Source: Methylorubrum extorquens (GTDB lineage: Bacteria; Pseudomonadota; Alphaproteobacteria; Rhizobiales; Beijerinckiaceae). Taken from it: a stretch of DNA of 64,000 bases. This document shows, piece after piece, positions 28,017 to 36,597 of this stretch. A program made the position numbers and the translations under genes. The notes under the pieces were generated by a model. The model was not told where the DNA came from, did not search any database, and saw only the letters and a program-made list of their open reading frames with translations. The stretch spans positions 626,001-690,000 of the forward strand of contig NZ_JALJXF010000001.1 of NCBI RefSeq assembly GCF_024169925.1, read 5' to 3'. Position 1 is the first letter of the stretch. The number at the start of each line of letters is the position of its first letter.

Positions 28017-28721
28017 TCAGACCGCGCAGTAGCGATCCTGAATCGCGGTATCGGCGCGAAGGGCCGCGGCCGAGCTCTCGTGCACGACCGCGCCCTGATC
28101 GATGATGACGGCGCGGTCGGCGAGGTTGAGCGCCCATTCGACGTTCTGCTCCACGAGCAGCAGCGTCACGCCGCGCCCGCGCAGAGACACGAACAGCCGA
28201 CCCATCTCCTCGACCAGCACCGGCATGATGCCCTCGGAGGGCTCGTCGAGCAGGATCAGCTTGGGGCGCGCGATCATCGCGCGAGCGATGGCGAGCATCT
28301 GCTGCTCGCCGCCGGACATCGTCACGGCCGTTTGGTCGAGCCGCTCGGCGAGGCGCGGGAAGGTCTCGGCGATCTCGGCGATGGCCGGTCCCTCCTTGAT
28401 GGAGGCCGGTGCGCGCAGCAGACCGAGCTTCAGGTTCTCGCGCACGGTGAGGCCGGGCACGATGCGTCGGTCCTCGGGCACGTAAGCCAGGCCCAGCGGA
28501 AAGCGGGCATGGGCCGGGCGCCCGAGCAGATCCTCCCCGAGGAAGCGGACGCTACCGGCGACCTTCGGGATCAGGCCCATCACGGCCTTCATGGTCGTGG
28601 TCTTGCCCGCGCCATTGCGGCCGACCAGCGCCAGGATCTCACCCGGCCGCACCTCGAGGGAGAGGCCGTGCAGGACATGGCTCGGGCCGTACCATGCGTC
28701 GAGGCGATCGATCTCAAGCAT
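28017..28721 (-). CDS. livF: Branched-chain amino acid-type ABC transporter ATPase LivF
   Basis: This 234-residue ATPase energises a periplasmic-binding-protein-dependent importer of the hydrophobic/branched-chain amino-acid class. Walker A is ALVGRNGAGKTTTMKAVMG, the ABC signature is MSGGEQQMLAIARAM, and Walker B is KLILLDEPSEGIMPVL. The LivF rather than LivG type is shown by the short C-terminus and the AYVPEDRRIVPGLTVRENL segment. ATG 28721 overlaps the end of livG by eight bases, so the ATPases are translationally coupled. The cargo is probably the substrate of the neighbouring molybdenum hydroxylase rather than leucine. Confidence 0.93.
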   Translation of the reverse strand: MLEIDRLDAWYGPSHVLHGLSLEVRPGEILALVGRNGAGKTTTMKAVMGLIPKVAGSVRFLGEDLLGRPAHARFPLGLAYVPEDRRIVPGLTVRENLKLGLLRAPASIKEGPAIAEIAETFPRLAERLDQTAVTMSGGEQQMLAIARAMIARPKLILLDEPSEGIMPVLVEEMGRLFVSLRGRGVTLLLVEQNVEWALNLADRAVIIDQGAVVHESSAAALRADTAIQDRYCAV

Positions 28722-29484
28722 GGCCGTAACCGCCGCTCTGGCCGAGATAGACTCGGCGTACTTCCCGGTCGGTCTGGATCTCGGACGGCGTCCCGTCGGC
28801 GATGAGCCGGCCGTGATGCAGCACAAGGATCCGCTCGGACAGGCCGAGGATCATTTTCATCTTGTGCTCGACCAGCAGGATGGTGCGGCTCTCACCCAGG
28901 CGGCGCAGCAGCGCCACCATCTCCTTGGTCTCCTCCGGGCCCATGCCGGCGGTGGGCTCGTCGAGCAGCAGCAGCTTCGGGTCGGCGGCGAGCGCGATAC
29001 CGATCTCCAGGGCCCGCTGCTCGCCGTGGGCGAGCGAGGCGGCGGTCCGGTCGCGGCGGCCTGAGAGGCCGACCGCGTCGAGGATCTCGTCGGCGCGCGT
29101 GCCGAGGCCGGTGAGCGCGTCGCGCCGGCTCCAGAAATCGTAGCGGCGGGTGCGGGCCTGGATCGCCGTGCGCACGTTCTCGTGGGCAGTCAGGCGCGGG
29201 AACAGGTTGGTGATCTGGTAGGAGCGGGCAATGCCGAGATGGGCAAAGCGCGCCTGGGGCACACGGCTCATGTCGCGGCCGGAGAAGCGCAAGCTCCCGC
29301 TCGTCGGCTTGAGGGCGCCGGAGAGCAGGTTGAAGAACGTGCTCTTGCCCGCCCCGTTCGGGCCGATGATGGCGGTGATGCGCCCTTCGCCGAAGGCAGC
29401 CGAGACGCCTTCGAGGGCGGTGAAGGCGCCAAAGCGCCGGCCGAGGTTCTCGACTTCGAGGATGGGGTTCGAAACAGGGTTCAT
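28714..29484 (-). CDS. livG: Branched-chain amino acid-type ABC transporter ATPase LivG
   Basis: The second ATPase, 256 residues. Walker A is AIIGPNGAGKSTFFNLLSGA; the signature region is altered to SLAHGEQRALEIGIALA, as is normal for LivG, and Walker B is KLLLLDEPTAGMGPEE. The LivG-specific C-terminus with RILVLHHGRLIADGTPSEIQ is present. ATG 29484 overlaps the livM stop codon by four bases (ATGA), which decides the start over a longer frame to 29529. It forms the heterodimer with LivF. Confidence 0.93.
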   Translation of the reverse strand: MNPVSNPILEVENLGRRFGAFTALEGVSAAFGEGRITAIIGPNGAGKSTFFNLLSGALKPTSGSLRFSGRDMSRVPQARFAHLGIARSYQITNLFPRLTAHENVRTAIQARTRRYDFWSRRDALTGLGTRADEILDAVGLSGRRDRTAASLAHGEQRALEIGIALAADPKLLLLDEPTAGMGPEETKEMVALLRRLGESRTILLVEHKMKMILGLSERILVLHHGRLIADGTPSEIQTDREVRRVYLGQSGGYGHA

Positions 29485-30494
29485 CGGCGCCCCCGCAACG
29501 CGGTGAGCCGCCCCAGCGCCGTGCCCCAAAGGCCGCGGGGCAGGAACAGCACGAACAGGATGAAGACGGAGCCGAGCGCGAGCTGCCAGTGCGGCGTCCA
29601 GAGGCTCAGGACGTCCTCCAGCACCAGCACGGTCAGGGCGCCGACGAAGGGGCCGAAGAAGGTGCCCGCGCCGCCCACCAGCGTCATCACAACCGCCGTG
29701 CCGGAGGTGTGGTAGGCGAGGCTGTCCAGCGGCACGATCGAGAGGTGGATCGCCGAGAGCGCTCCGCTCAGGCCGCAGAACAGGCCCGACAGCACGAAGG
29801 CGAGGAGCTTGGTGCGCTCCACGTCGAAGCCGCAGGCGCGGGCCCGGGTCTCGTTCTCGCGGATCGCCTCGATCACCGCGCCGAAGGGCGAGGCGAGGAT
29901 GCGCGAGATCAGCGCGAGCGCCGCGCCGACGAAGGCCAGCACGAAGAGGTACTTCGTCAGCGGGTTCAGGATGTTGAGGGAGACGATCCCGAGGTCGATG
30001 GTCGAGACCGTGAAGCCGCGAAGACCGTTCTCGCCCCCGGTCCAGGAGGAGGCTTGGAGCGCGACGTAGTAGACGAGTTGGGCGAGCGCCAGCGTCACCA
30101 TGGCGAAGTAGATGCCGCGCGAGCGGATCGACACGGTGCCGATGACGAGTGCCAGCCCGCTCGCGGCGACGACCGCCAGCGCCATCGCCAACAGCGGGTG
30201 CAGGCCGAACGCGCCGATGCCGATCCCGGTGAGGTAGGCCCCCGTGCCGAAGAAGGCGGCGTGGCCGAAGGAGAGCAGGCCGGTATAGCCGTAGAGCAGG
30301 TTGTAGCCGACGGCGTAGAGCCCGTAGATCAGCACGTTGACCGCGAGTGCCTGCGAGGGAAGCAGGAAGGGCAGCGCCAGCAGCGCGAGGATCGAAAGCG
30401 GCGCGCGCCAGCGCGAGACGCCGTCGAGGGCGATCGGCGAGCGTCGCGGCACCTTCGGCGGTGCCGCGACGACGGTCTGGTCGAGGGTCTGCAT
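29481..30494 (-). CDS. livM: Branched-chain amino acid-type ABC transporter permease LivM
   Basis: A 337-residue polytopic inner-membrane protein with about eight to ten hydrophobic helices. Family motifs are YNLLYGYTGLLSFGHAAFFG near the N-terminus, TLALAQLVYYVALQ, and the cytoplasmic coupling segment AIRENETRARACGFDVERTK that contacts the ATPases. The first 35 residues are a cytoplasmic basic tail. It lies 11 bases after livH and overlaps livG, so the transporter genes are one transcript. Confidence 0.93.
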   Translation of the reverse strand: MQTLDQTVVAAPPKVPRRSPIALDGVSRWRAPLSILALLALPFLLPSQALAVNVLIYGLYAVGYNLLYGYTGLLSFGHAAFFGTGAYLTGIGIGAFGLHPLLAMALAVVAASGLALVIGTVSIRSRGIYFAMVTLALAQLVYYVALQASSWTGGENGLRGFTVSTIDLGIVSLNILNPLTKYLFVLAFVGAALALISRILASPFGAVIEAIRENETRARACGFDVERTKLLAFVLSGLFCGLSGALSAIHLSIVPLDSLAYHTSGTAVVMTLVGGAGTFFGPFVGALTVLVLEDVLSLWTPHWQLALGSVFILFVLFLPRGLWGTALGRLTALRGRR

Positions 30495-30505
30495 TGCGGG
30501 GCTCC

Positions 30506-31396
30506 TCAGACGCCGAGGCCGGGCTTGCCGAACAGGCCCTGCGGCCGGACCAGCAGAACCAGGGCCATGAAGGCGAACATCGCGATGCTCGCCATCTCGG
30601 GGGCGAAGAGCGCGGTCATCGAGACCACGATGCCGACAAGCAGCCCGGCCACGACCGAGCCCATCAGCGAGCCCATTCCGCCGATCACCGTGACGGCGAA
30701 GGCTTCGCCCAGTACGACGTTGCCCATCTCCGGATTCACCGAGCGCATCGGGGCGGCGAGCACGCCGCCGAGCGCGGCCAGCGCGATACCGAGCGCGAAC
30801 ACCCAGAGCCAGAGCCGCTGGATATCGACGCCGAGCACCCGCAGGATCTCGGGGTCGCGGGCGCCGGCCCGCACGATCAGGCCGAGCCGCGTGCGCTCCA
30901 GCCCGTACCAGAGGGCGACGAGGACCAGCGCCACCACGCCCACCACGAACAGCCGGTAAATCGGAAAGAAGCCGATGCCGAGATCGGCCACGCCCGAGAG
31001 TTCCTCAGGCGTGGCGAAGGGCAGGCCGTCCGAGCCGAACAGGATGCGGACGCCCTCCACCAGCACGTAGCCGAGCCCGAACGTGAGCAGCAGCGGATCG
31101 TCCGGCGAGCGCCCGGCCAACGGCCGGATCAGGAAGCGTTCGATCAGGAGGCCCAGTGCCCCGACCATCAGCGGCCCAAACAGCAGCGCGGCCCAGAATG
31201 AGCCCGTGCGCTCCATCACGAACACGCCCGCATAGGCGCCGACCATGAAGACGTTGCCGTGGGCGAAGTTCACGATGCCGAGCATGCCGAAGATGATCGA
31301 CAGGCCGAGCGCCAGCATCACGAACACGGCGCCGAGCGCTACGCCCGAGAAGAGCTGCATTGCGATGAGTTCGAGGTCGAGGAATCCCGGATCCAT
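30506..31396 (-). CDS. livH: Branched-chain amino acid-type ABC transporter permease LivH
   Basis: The 296-residue second permease. Its N-terminal half has the conserved GLSIIFGMLGIVNFAHGNVF and its coupling loop reads GARDPEILRVLGVDIQRL. A later helix pair contains GGMGSLMGSVVAGLLVGIV. The pattern of hydrophobic segments gives about eight membrane spans. It pairs with LivM to form the channel. It lies 17 bases after the binding-protein gene. Confidence 0.93.
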   Translation of the reverse strand: MDPGFLDLELIAMQLFSGVALGAVFVMLALGLSIIFGMLGIVNFAHGNVFMVGAYAGVFVMERTGSFWAALLFGPLMVGALGLLIERFLIRPLAGRSPDDPLLLTFGLGYVLVEGVRILFGSDGLPFATPEELSGVADLGIGFFPIYRLFVVGVVALVLVALWYGLERTRLGLIVRAGARDPEILRVLGVDIQRLWLWVFALGIALAALGGVLAAPMRSVNPEMGNVVLGEAFAVTVIGGMGSLMGSVVAGLLVGIVVSMTALFAPEMASIAMFAFMALVLLVRPQGLFGKPGLGV

Positions 31397-31413
31397 GGCC
31401 GCCCCCGCTCGCG

Positions 31414-32661
31414 TCAGGCCCGGTGGCCAAGTTCGTCGCAGGAGCGCAGCATCGCCTCCGCGCCCGGCTCGACCTCAAGGATCTTGAACAGGTCGGCCTC
31501 GCCCTGCATCTCGGACTTCTTCTTGGATTCCGTGATGAGCACCGACTGGATCGCTTGGTGGTCGCAGGCTCGGTAGCGCTCGGAGCCCTTGGCGACGTCG
31601 TATTGCAGCGCCTCCAGCGCGGCGATCACCCGGTCCGTGTCGGTGTCGCCTGCCGCTTGCACCGCCATCAGCAGGGAGCGCACGGCCGTGTAGCCGTAGG
31701 CACCATAATCGGTGGGCAGTGCGCCGCCATAGGCCGCGCGGAAGGCGTCGTTGAAGGCCTTGGCCGAGGGCACTGTCTCTCCGAGACGCCAGTAGTAGTT
31801 GCTGGCACCCACCACGCCCTCGAAGGCGTCGGCACCGCCCGCGAGGCGCTGGTTGTGCAGCAGCACCGGCACAACGATCCGCGCGGCCTTCTTCAGACCG
31901 AAATCGTTGGCCTGCTTGATGCTGTTGGCTTGGTCGCGGCCGAAATTGCAGATGCAGAGGATGTCTGGGCGCATCGAGCGCAGGCGCGGCATGAAGGTCG
32001 AATAGTCGGGCGCGCCGAACGGGTGCAGGATCTCGCCCGCCGTCTCGGCCCCGATGGCGGCCGCCGCGCGCTTGAAGCCGCGCAGCATCTCGTGGCCGTA
32101 GGCGTAGTCGGCGACGAGGTAGGCGACCCGCGTGCCCTTCTTGAAGGCGTGCTTAGCCACCGCTGCGGTGGTCATGTGCGGGTTCAGAGCCTCGTGAAAG
32201 GTGTGGCGGCTGAAGTCCTTAGCCTCGTTGATCGTGTCGGACTGGCTGATCGAGATGTAGAGCACCTTGCGCGAGCGGGTGATCTCGTTGACCGAAAGCT
32301 GCACTGCGCTCGACAGGGCGCCGACGATGAAGTGAGCCCGATCCTTTTCGATCAGCTCCAGCGTCCGGGTCGCGGCCTCGCCGGGGTTGAGCTTGTCGTC
32401 GCGCACCAGCAGCTCGGCCATTCGACCGTTCAGGCCGCCGGCCTCGTTGAACTGCTTCACGGCCAGCTCCGCCGAGCGGATCTGGTCCTTGGCCTCGGCG
32501 CCGAACGGGCCGGTGACCGGCGTCGGGAAGCCGATGCGGATCGGCTCCGCCGCCTGGGCGACGAAGGGCATGCCGATCCCGGCGAGCGCGCCGGCCGCAG
32601 CCATGCCCCGCACGAGCGTGCGGCGCGAGACGGCGCTGTATCCCGGTCCCTGTCGGATCAT
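31414..32661 (-). CDS. livK: ABC transporter substrate-binding protein (Tat-exported), LivK-like
   Basis: A 415-residue type I periplasmic binding protein. The N-terminus has a twin-arginine signal (SRRTLVRGMAAAGALAGIGM, cleavage near AQAAEP), which is unusual for simple Liv binding proteins but frequent in this subgroup. The mature domain begins IRIGFPTPVTGPFGAEAKDQ and has the family segments RFTHEALNPHM-like and DRVIAALEALQYDVAKGSER. ATG 32661 is chosen because AGGGAGAGA precedes it and it puts the Arg-Arg pair at the right distance. It follows coxL by 66 bases. It would deliver the unknown cargo to LivHMGF; aromatic or heterocyclic acids are typical ligands of this class. Confidence 0.9.
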   Translation of the reverse strand: MIRQGPGYSAVSRRTLVRGMAAAGALAGIGMPFVAQAAEPIRIGFPTPVTGPFGAEAKDQIRSAELAVKQFNEAGGLNGRMAELLVRDDKLNPGEAATRTLELIEKDRAHFIVGALSSAVQLSVNEITRSRKVLYISISQSDTINEAKDFSRHTFHEALNPHMTTAAVAKHAFKKGTRVAYLVADYAYGHEMLRGFKRAAAAIGAETAGEILHPFGAPDYSTFMPRLRSMRPDILCICNFGRDQANSIKQANDFGLKKAARIVVPVLLHNQRLAGGADAFEGVVGASNYYWRLGETVPSAKAFNDAFRAAYGGALPTDYGAYGYTAVRSLLMAVQAAGDTDTDRVIAALEALQYDVAKGSERYRACDHQAIQSVLITESKKKSEMQGEADLFKILEVEPGAEAMLRSCDELGHRA

Positions 32662-32727
32662 CGTTCTCTCCCTGTCGTCGCGCGGGCTCATGCGTGCGGC
32701 CCGCGTCGCGAAGTCGAATGAGCGCGC

Positions 32728-35106
32728 TCAGATCACGTCGAGCGCCCTCAAGATGCGTTCGGGCGTCATCGGCAGCTGCGAGACGCTGGCGCCCAGCGGG
32801 CGCAGGGCGTCGTTGACGGCGTTCAGCGCCGCACCCGAGGCGGCGGCGGTGCCGGCCTCGCCAACACCCTTGGCCCCGAGTTCGGTGTCGCCCGTCGGCG
32901 TCTCGACATGGGCGATCACGATGTCCGGCATCTCGCAGGCCATCGGCACGAGGTAATCGGTCATCGAGCCATTCAGGAGCTGACCGGTCTCGCCGTAGCG
33001 GCACTCTTCGAAGAAGGCGGCACCGAGCCCCTGCACCACGCCGCCGCGGATCTGCTCGTCCACCAACAGCGGGTTTATGACCCGCCCACAATCCTCAACC
33101 ACCCAGTGCTTGAGGAGGGTGACGAAGCCGGTCTCGACATCGATCTCGACGAGGCTGCCGTGGATGCCGTTGGTGAAGGCGAAGGGATAGCCGCGCGGGG
33201 CGAAGTGGTGCGCCACCGTCAGCGCCGGCGAAACGTCCGGTGGCAGCAGGTCGGAGCGGTAATAGGCGAGGTTCGCCAGCTCCTTCAGCGTCATACGCGG
33301 CGCGCCGTCGGCATTTGTCACCACGCCCTCGCGGATGTCGAGCGCACCGGCCTCCGCCTGTAGGATCGCGGCGGCGATCTCGAGGATGCGCCGCTTCAGC
33401 TTGCCGCTCGCCTGGAGCGCGGTCTCGCCGCCGATGCCGGCGCCGCGGCAGGCCCAGGTGGCCCCGCCCGAGGGCGTCGTCTCGGTGTCGCCGGTGAGCA
33501 CCCGGATGCAGTCCCGGTCGACGCCGAGCCCCTCGGCGACGATCTGGCCGACGATGGCCTCGCTGCCCTGGCCCTGCTCGGTGATGCTGATGGCGCACTG
33601 CACCTCGCCCGCGGGCGTCAGCTTGAGGACGCAGCCGTCCTGCGCCGAGATGTGGGCGCCGCCGACCCCGTAGAAGGCGGGCGTCGGGTTGGTGATCTCG
33701 ACATAGGTGGCGATGCCGATGCCGCGATGAACGCCTTTCTCCCGCAGTGCGGCCTGCTCGACGCGCAGGCGTGGATAGTCCATCAGGTCGTGGAGGCGCG
33801 AAAGGCAGGTCGCGAGCGAGAGCTTCTCGAACCGGTACCCGCTCGGCGTGGTGTGCGGGTACATGTCGTCGGTCACGTAGTTGCGCCGCCGGATCTCGAA
33901 CGGGTCGAGGCCGAGCCGGTCCGCGGCGAGATCGACGAGACGCTCCGTCACCGCGCAGGCGATCGGGTGGCCGACCGCACGGTACTGGCTCATCTGCACC
34001 TTGTTCTGCGCCACCACGGTGAGGTCGGCGCGGTAATCGGTGAGTCGGTAGGGCGCGCCGATCAGGCGCACGACTTGGTTGCCCTCGACCGCGCTGGTGC
34101 GCGGATAGGCCGAGAACGGGCCGACGCCGGTCACGTCGTCCACCTCGATCGCGGTCAGGGTGCCGTCCGGAGCGAAGGCGAGGCGGGCGCGCACCCGGTG
34201 GTCGCGGGCGTGGATGTCGCTGGCGAAGGCCTCCATCCGGTCGGCGGTGAACTTCACCGGACGCTTGAGCAGGAGGCTCGCGCCCACCACCGCCATGTCT
34301 TCGTGATAGACGTGCAGCTTCATACCGAAGGAGCCGCCGACATCGGGCGCGATCACCCGCACCCGCGCCTCGGACAGGCCGAAATGGCGGGCGTAGAGAT
34401 CCTGGAACTGGTAGGGCGTCTGGGTCGATTGGTGGACGGTGAGCCGCTCCTCGCTCGGGTCGAAATCGGCGAGCGTGGCGCGCGGCTCCATCGTTACCGC
34501 CGTGTGCCGGCCGAAGCGCAGATCGACCGCGACGCTGTGCGCTCCCGCGAAGGCCTCCGCCGTCGAGCCCAACTCGATGCGGGTGCGGAACAGGATGTTG
34601 TCGGTCGCGTCCGCGTCGATGCGGGGCGCGTCGGGCGCGCGGGCGGCGTCGAGATCGACCACCGCCTCCAGCTCCTCGAACTCCACCTGGACCGCTTCGA
34701 GCGCGTCCTCTGCCTCGGCGCGAGTCTCGGCCACCACCATCACCACCGGCTGCCCGGCCCAGACGACCTTCTCGAGGGGCAGCGGCAGTTGGGGCGCCGA
34801 TCGCATGCCCTTGAAATGGCTGAGCGTTCCGACCCACGGTGTGCAGATCGCGGAAAAATCCGCGCCCGTCAGCACCCGGTGCACCCCGGGCATCGCGGCG
34901 GCCTCCAACACGTCGATGGCGCCGAGCCGGGCATGGGCGTAGGGGCTGCGCAGGAAGGCGGCGTGGAGCATGCGCGGCAGGCTCACGTCGTCGGTGTAGC
35001 GGCCCCGCCCCGCCAGCAGGCGCTTGGCGCCCGGACGCGGCAGGCCGCGGCCGATATAGCGGCCCTTCTCGCCGCGGTGGGTTGGGCTGTCGGTCGCCGC
35101 GCTCAC
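32728..35106 (-). CDS. Xanthine dehydrogenase/CoxL-family molybdopterin subunit
   Basis: The 792-residue catalytic subunit of a molybdenum hydroxylase. The N-terminal a/b hammerhead domain reads GRGRYTDDVSLPRMLHAAFL. Molybdopterin-binding parts include TQTPYQFQDLYARHFGL, DVGGSFGMKLHVYHED and the C-terminal GAKGVGEAGTAAASGAALNA with the catalytic Glu. The active-site loop reads MSQYRAVGHPIACAVTERLV, not the AYXCSFR of form I or the AYRGAGR of form II CO dehydrogenase, so it is not a CO oxidiser. It should hydroxylate a carbon of an aldehyde or N-heterocycle. It is the third gene of the operon and overlaps the 2Fe-2S subunit gene by four bases. Confidence 0.92.
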   Translation of the reverse strand: MSAATDSPTHRGEKGRYIGRGLPRPGAKRLLAGRGRYTDDVSLPRMLHAAFLRSPYAHARLGAIDVLEAAAMPGVHRVLTGADFSAICTPWVGTLSHFKGMRSAPQLPLPLEKVVWAGQPVVMVVAETRAEAEDALEAVQVEFEELEAVVDLDAARAPDAPRIDADATDNILFRTRIELGSTAEAFAGAHSVAVDLRFGRHTAVTMEPRATLADFDPSEERLTVHQSTQTPYQFQDLYARHFGLSEARVRVIAPDVGGSFGMKLHVYHEDMAVVGASLLLKRPVKFTADRMEAFASDIHARDHRVRARLAFAPDGTLTAIEVDDVTGVGPFSAYPRTSAVEGNQVVRLIGAPYRLTDYRADLTVVAQNKVQMSQYRAVGHPIACAVTERLVDLAADRLGLDPFEIRRRNYVTDDMYPHTTPSGYRFEKLSLATCLSRLHDLMDYPRLRVEQAALREKGVHRGIGIATYVEITNPTPAFYGVGGAHISAQDGCVLKLTPAGEVQCAISITEQGQGSEAIVGQIVAEGLGVDRDCIRVLTGDTETTPSGGATWACRGAGIGGETALQASGKLKRRILEIAAAILQAEAGALDIREGVVTNADGAPRMTLKELANLAYYRSDLLPPDVSPALTVAHHFAPRGYPFAFTNGIHGSLVEIDVETGFVTLLKHWVVEDCGRVINPLLVDEQIRGGVVQGLGAAFFEECRYGETGQLLNGSMTDYLVPMACEMPDIVIAHVETPTGDTELGAKGVGEAGTAAASGAALNAVNDALRPLGASVSQLPMTPERILRALDVI

Positions 35107-35606
35107 GCCGCATCCTCCCGCATCGGGGCTGCGCCCGCGACGCTCTCGATGGCGTCGACGATCGCCTCGTAACCGGTACAGCGACAGTAATTGCCCGAGA
35201 GCGCGTCGCGGATCGCCGCACGCGTGGGCCTGCGTCCGCTGGCGCGGCAGTCGCGGAGAAAGTCACGGGCGATCACGAGGATGCCCGGCGTGCAGAAACC
35301 GCATTGCAGGGCGTTGCGGGCGTGGAAGGCCGCCTGCAGTTCGGCGAGTTCGCCGGAATCCGACAGGCCTTCGATTGTGTCGATCCGCATCCCGTCCGCC
35401 TGCACCGCGAGCATCAGGCAGGCATGGACCGGCTGTCCGTTGAGATTGACGATACAGGCGCCGCAAGCGCCGACCTCGCAGCCGAGATGGGTGCCGGTGA
35501 GGCCGAGATCGCGCCGCAGGAAGTCGGCGAGCGAGACCCGCGGCTCGACGAAGCGGTGGACGCGGGCGCCGTTGACGGTGACGGTGACGGGCTGCGGCTC
35601 GATCAT
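35103..35606 (-). CDS. Molybdenum hydroxylase 2Fe-2S subunit (CoxS-like)
   Basis: The 167-residue electron-transfer subunit carries two iron-sulfur clusters. The plant-ferredoxin-type cluster is held by Cys43, Cys48, Cys51 and Cys63 (GCEVGACGACIVNLNGQPVH). The second, helical-domain cluster is held by Cys102, Cys105, Cys141 and Cys143 (QCGFCTPG and NYCRCTGYEAIV). All eight ligands are intact, so the enzyme is likely functional. Its ATG overlaps the stop codon of the FAD subunit gene, and its stop overlaps the large-subunit start. Confidence 0.95.
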   Translation of the reverse strand: MIEPQPVTVTVNGARVHRFVEPRVSLADFLRRDLGLTGTHLGCEVGACGACIVNLNGQPVHACLMLAVQADGMRIDTIEGLSDSGELAELQAAFHARNALQCGFCTPGILVIARDFLRDCRASGRRPTRAAIRDALSGNYCRCTGYEAIVDAIESVAGAAPMREDAA

Positions 35607-36481
35607 GCCGCCATCTCCCCGTACTCTTGTCCCCTCAGAGCGGACAGCACCCGGCCGAGCAGGACGCGGGCGAGATGCATCCGCGCCGCCGCCGAGAAGC
35701 CCTCGTCCTCGTCCGGCGCGAGGTCTTGGGCGAGCGCTGCCTTGGCTTCCGCAATCGCCGCCGCATCGAGCGGCCGGCCGGCCAGCACAGCCTCGGCCGC
35801 TGGCGCCCGCATCGGCGTTGGGCCGACCGAGCAGAAGGCGAGGCGGGCCGATTCGACCGTCGCACCGGTGAGGACGAGATGCGCCGCGAGGCCGACCAGG
35901 GCGTAGTCGCCGCGTCGCCGGGCGATTTCCTCGAACCGCATCCGCGTGCCGGGCACGGGCAGCGGCACGCGCACCGCGGTCAACATCTCGCCGGGCTCGA
36001 TCACGTTCTCGAACAGGTCGAGGAAGAAGTGGTCCGCCGCGATCGTACGGGTACCGTCACGGCCGGTGATCTCGAGCTCGGCGCTGAGCGATCGCATGCA
36101 GGCCGGCAGTTCGGAGGCCGGGTCGGACAGGGCGAGGCTGCCGCCCATCGTGCCGAGATTGCGGATCGCCGGATGCGCCATGTAGGCCGCGGCCTGGGTC
36201 AGGAGCGGGGCGTGCTTGGCGATCAGCGGGGAGGTCAGGGTCTCAGCGTGACGCGTCAGGGCGCCGATGCGCAGCCGGTCGCCCTCAAGCGCGATGCCGC
36301 GCAGACTTTCGATCCGTCCGATGTCGATGAGCAGGTCGGGCGCGTCGAGGCGTAGGTTCAGAGCCGGCAGAAGGCTCTGGCCGCCCGCGAGGAAGCGCGC
36401 CTCGCCTTCACAGGCGGCATAGGTGTCGAGCGCCTCCGCCACGCTTGCCACGCGACGGTAATCGAAGGCACGAGCCTTCAT
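35603..36481 (-). CDS. Molybdenum hydroxylase FAD subunit (CoxM-like)
   Basis: The 292-residue FAD-binding subunit of the same hydroxylase. The FAD-binding motif is ARFLAGGQSLLPALNLRL, followed by LIDIGRIESLRGI and the second FAD loop HPAIRNLGTMGGSLALSDPA. The C-terminal CODH-type domain contains RRGDYALVGLAAHLVL. It is the first gene of the ten-gene minus-strand operon that runs to mmsA, and its start at 36481 (MKARAFDYRR) is the usual one. A divergent TetR gene starts 117 bases away, and the space between holds an inverted repeat. Confidence 0.95.
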   Translation of the reverse strand: MKARAFDYRRVASVAEALDTYAACEGEARFLAGGQSLLPALNLRLDAPDLLIDIGRIESLRGIALEGDRLRIGALTRHAETLTSPLIAKHAPLLTQAAAYMAHPAIRNLGTMGGSLALSDPASELPACMRSLSAELEITGRDGTRTIAADHFFLDLFENVIEPGEMLTAVRVPLPVPGTRMRFEEIARRRGDYALVGLAAHLVLTGATVESARLAFCSVGPTPMRAPAAEAVLAGRPLDAAAIAEAKAALAQDLAPDEDEGFSAAARMHLARVLLGRVLSALRGQEYGEMAA

Positions 36482-36526
36482 GAGCGTCCCTCCCACAGGC
36501 CGCATGTCGCCGCGGTCGATCGTTGT

Positions 36527-36591
36527 TGACCGCTTGGTTACAAGCTATCCAAGTGCGGACGATCGCGTCAAGCGAAATAACCAAACGGTCA
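36527..36591. promoter_or_regulatory. Divergent promoter region with 15-base inverted repeat, probable TetR operator
   Basis: The left arm TGACCGCTTGGTTAC (36527-36541) and right arm ATAACCAAACGGTCA (36577-36591) are inverted copies with two mismatches, spaced by 35 bases. Each arm also contains a small ACC-4-GGT symmetry of its own. They lie between the first operon gene and the divergent regulator, so they fit two TetR sites controlling both promoters. Confidence 0.7.
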
Positions 36592-36597
36592 CGAAGC

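Noticed and set aside
29589..30959. 456-codon plus-strand frame opposite livM and livH
   Set aside because: Charged low-complexity translation produced by reading hydrophobic permease codons backwards.
25945..36481. Calling the operon a carbon monoxide dehydrogenase operon
   Set aside because: CoxG and cox-like subunits are present, but the large-subunit loop is YRAVGHP, not the CO dehydrogenase loop, and the importer and MMSDH point to an organic substrate.
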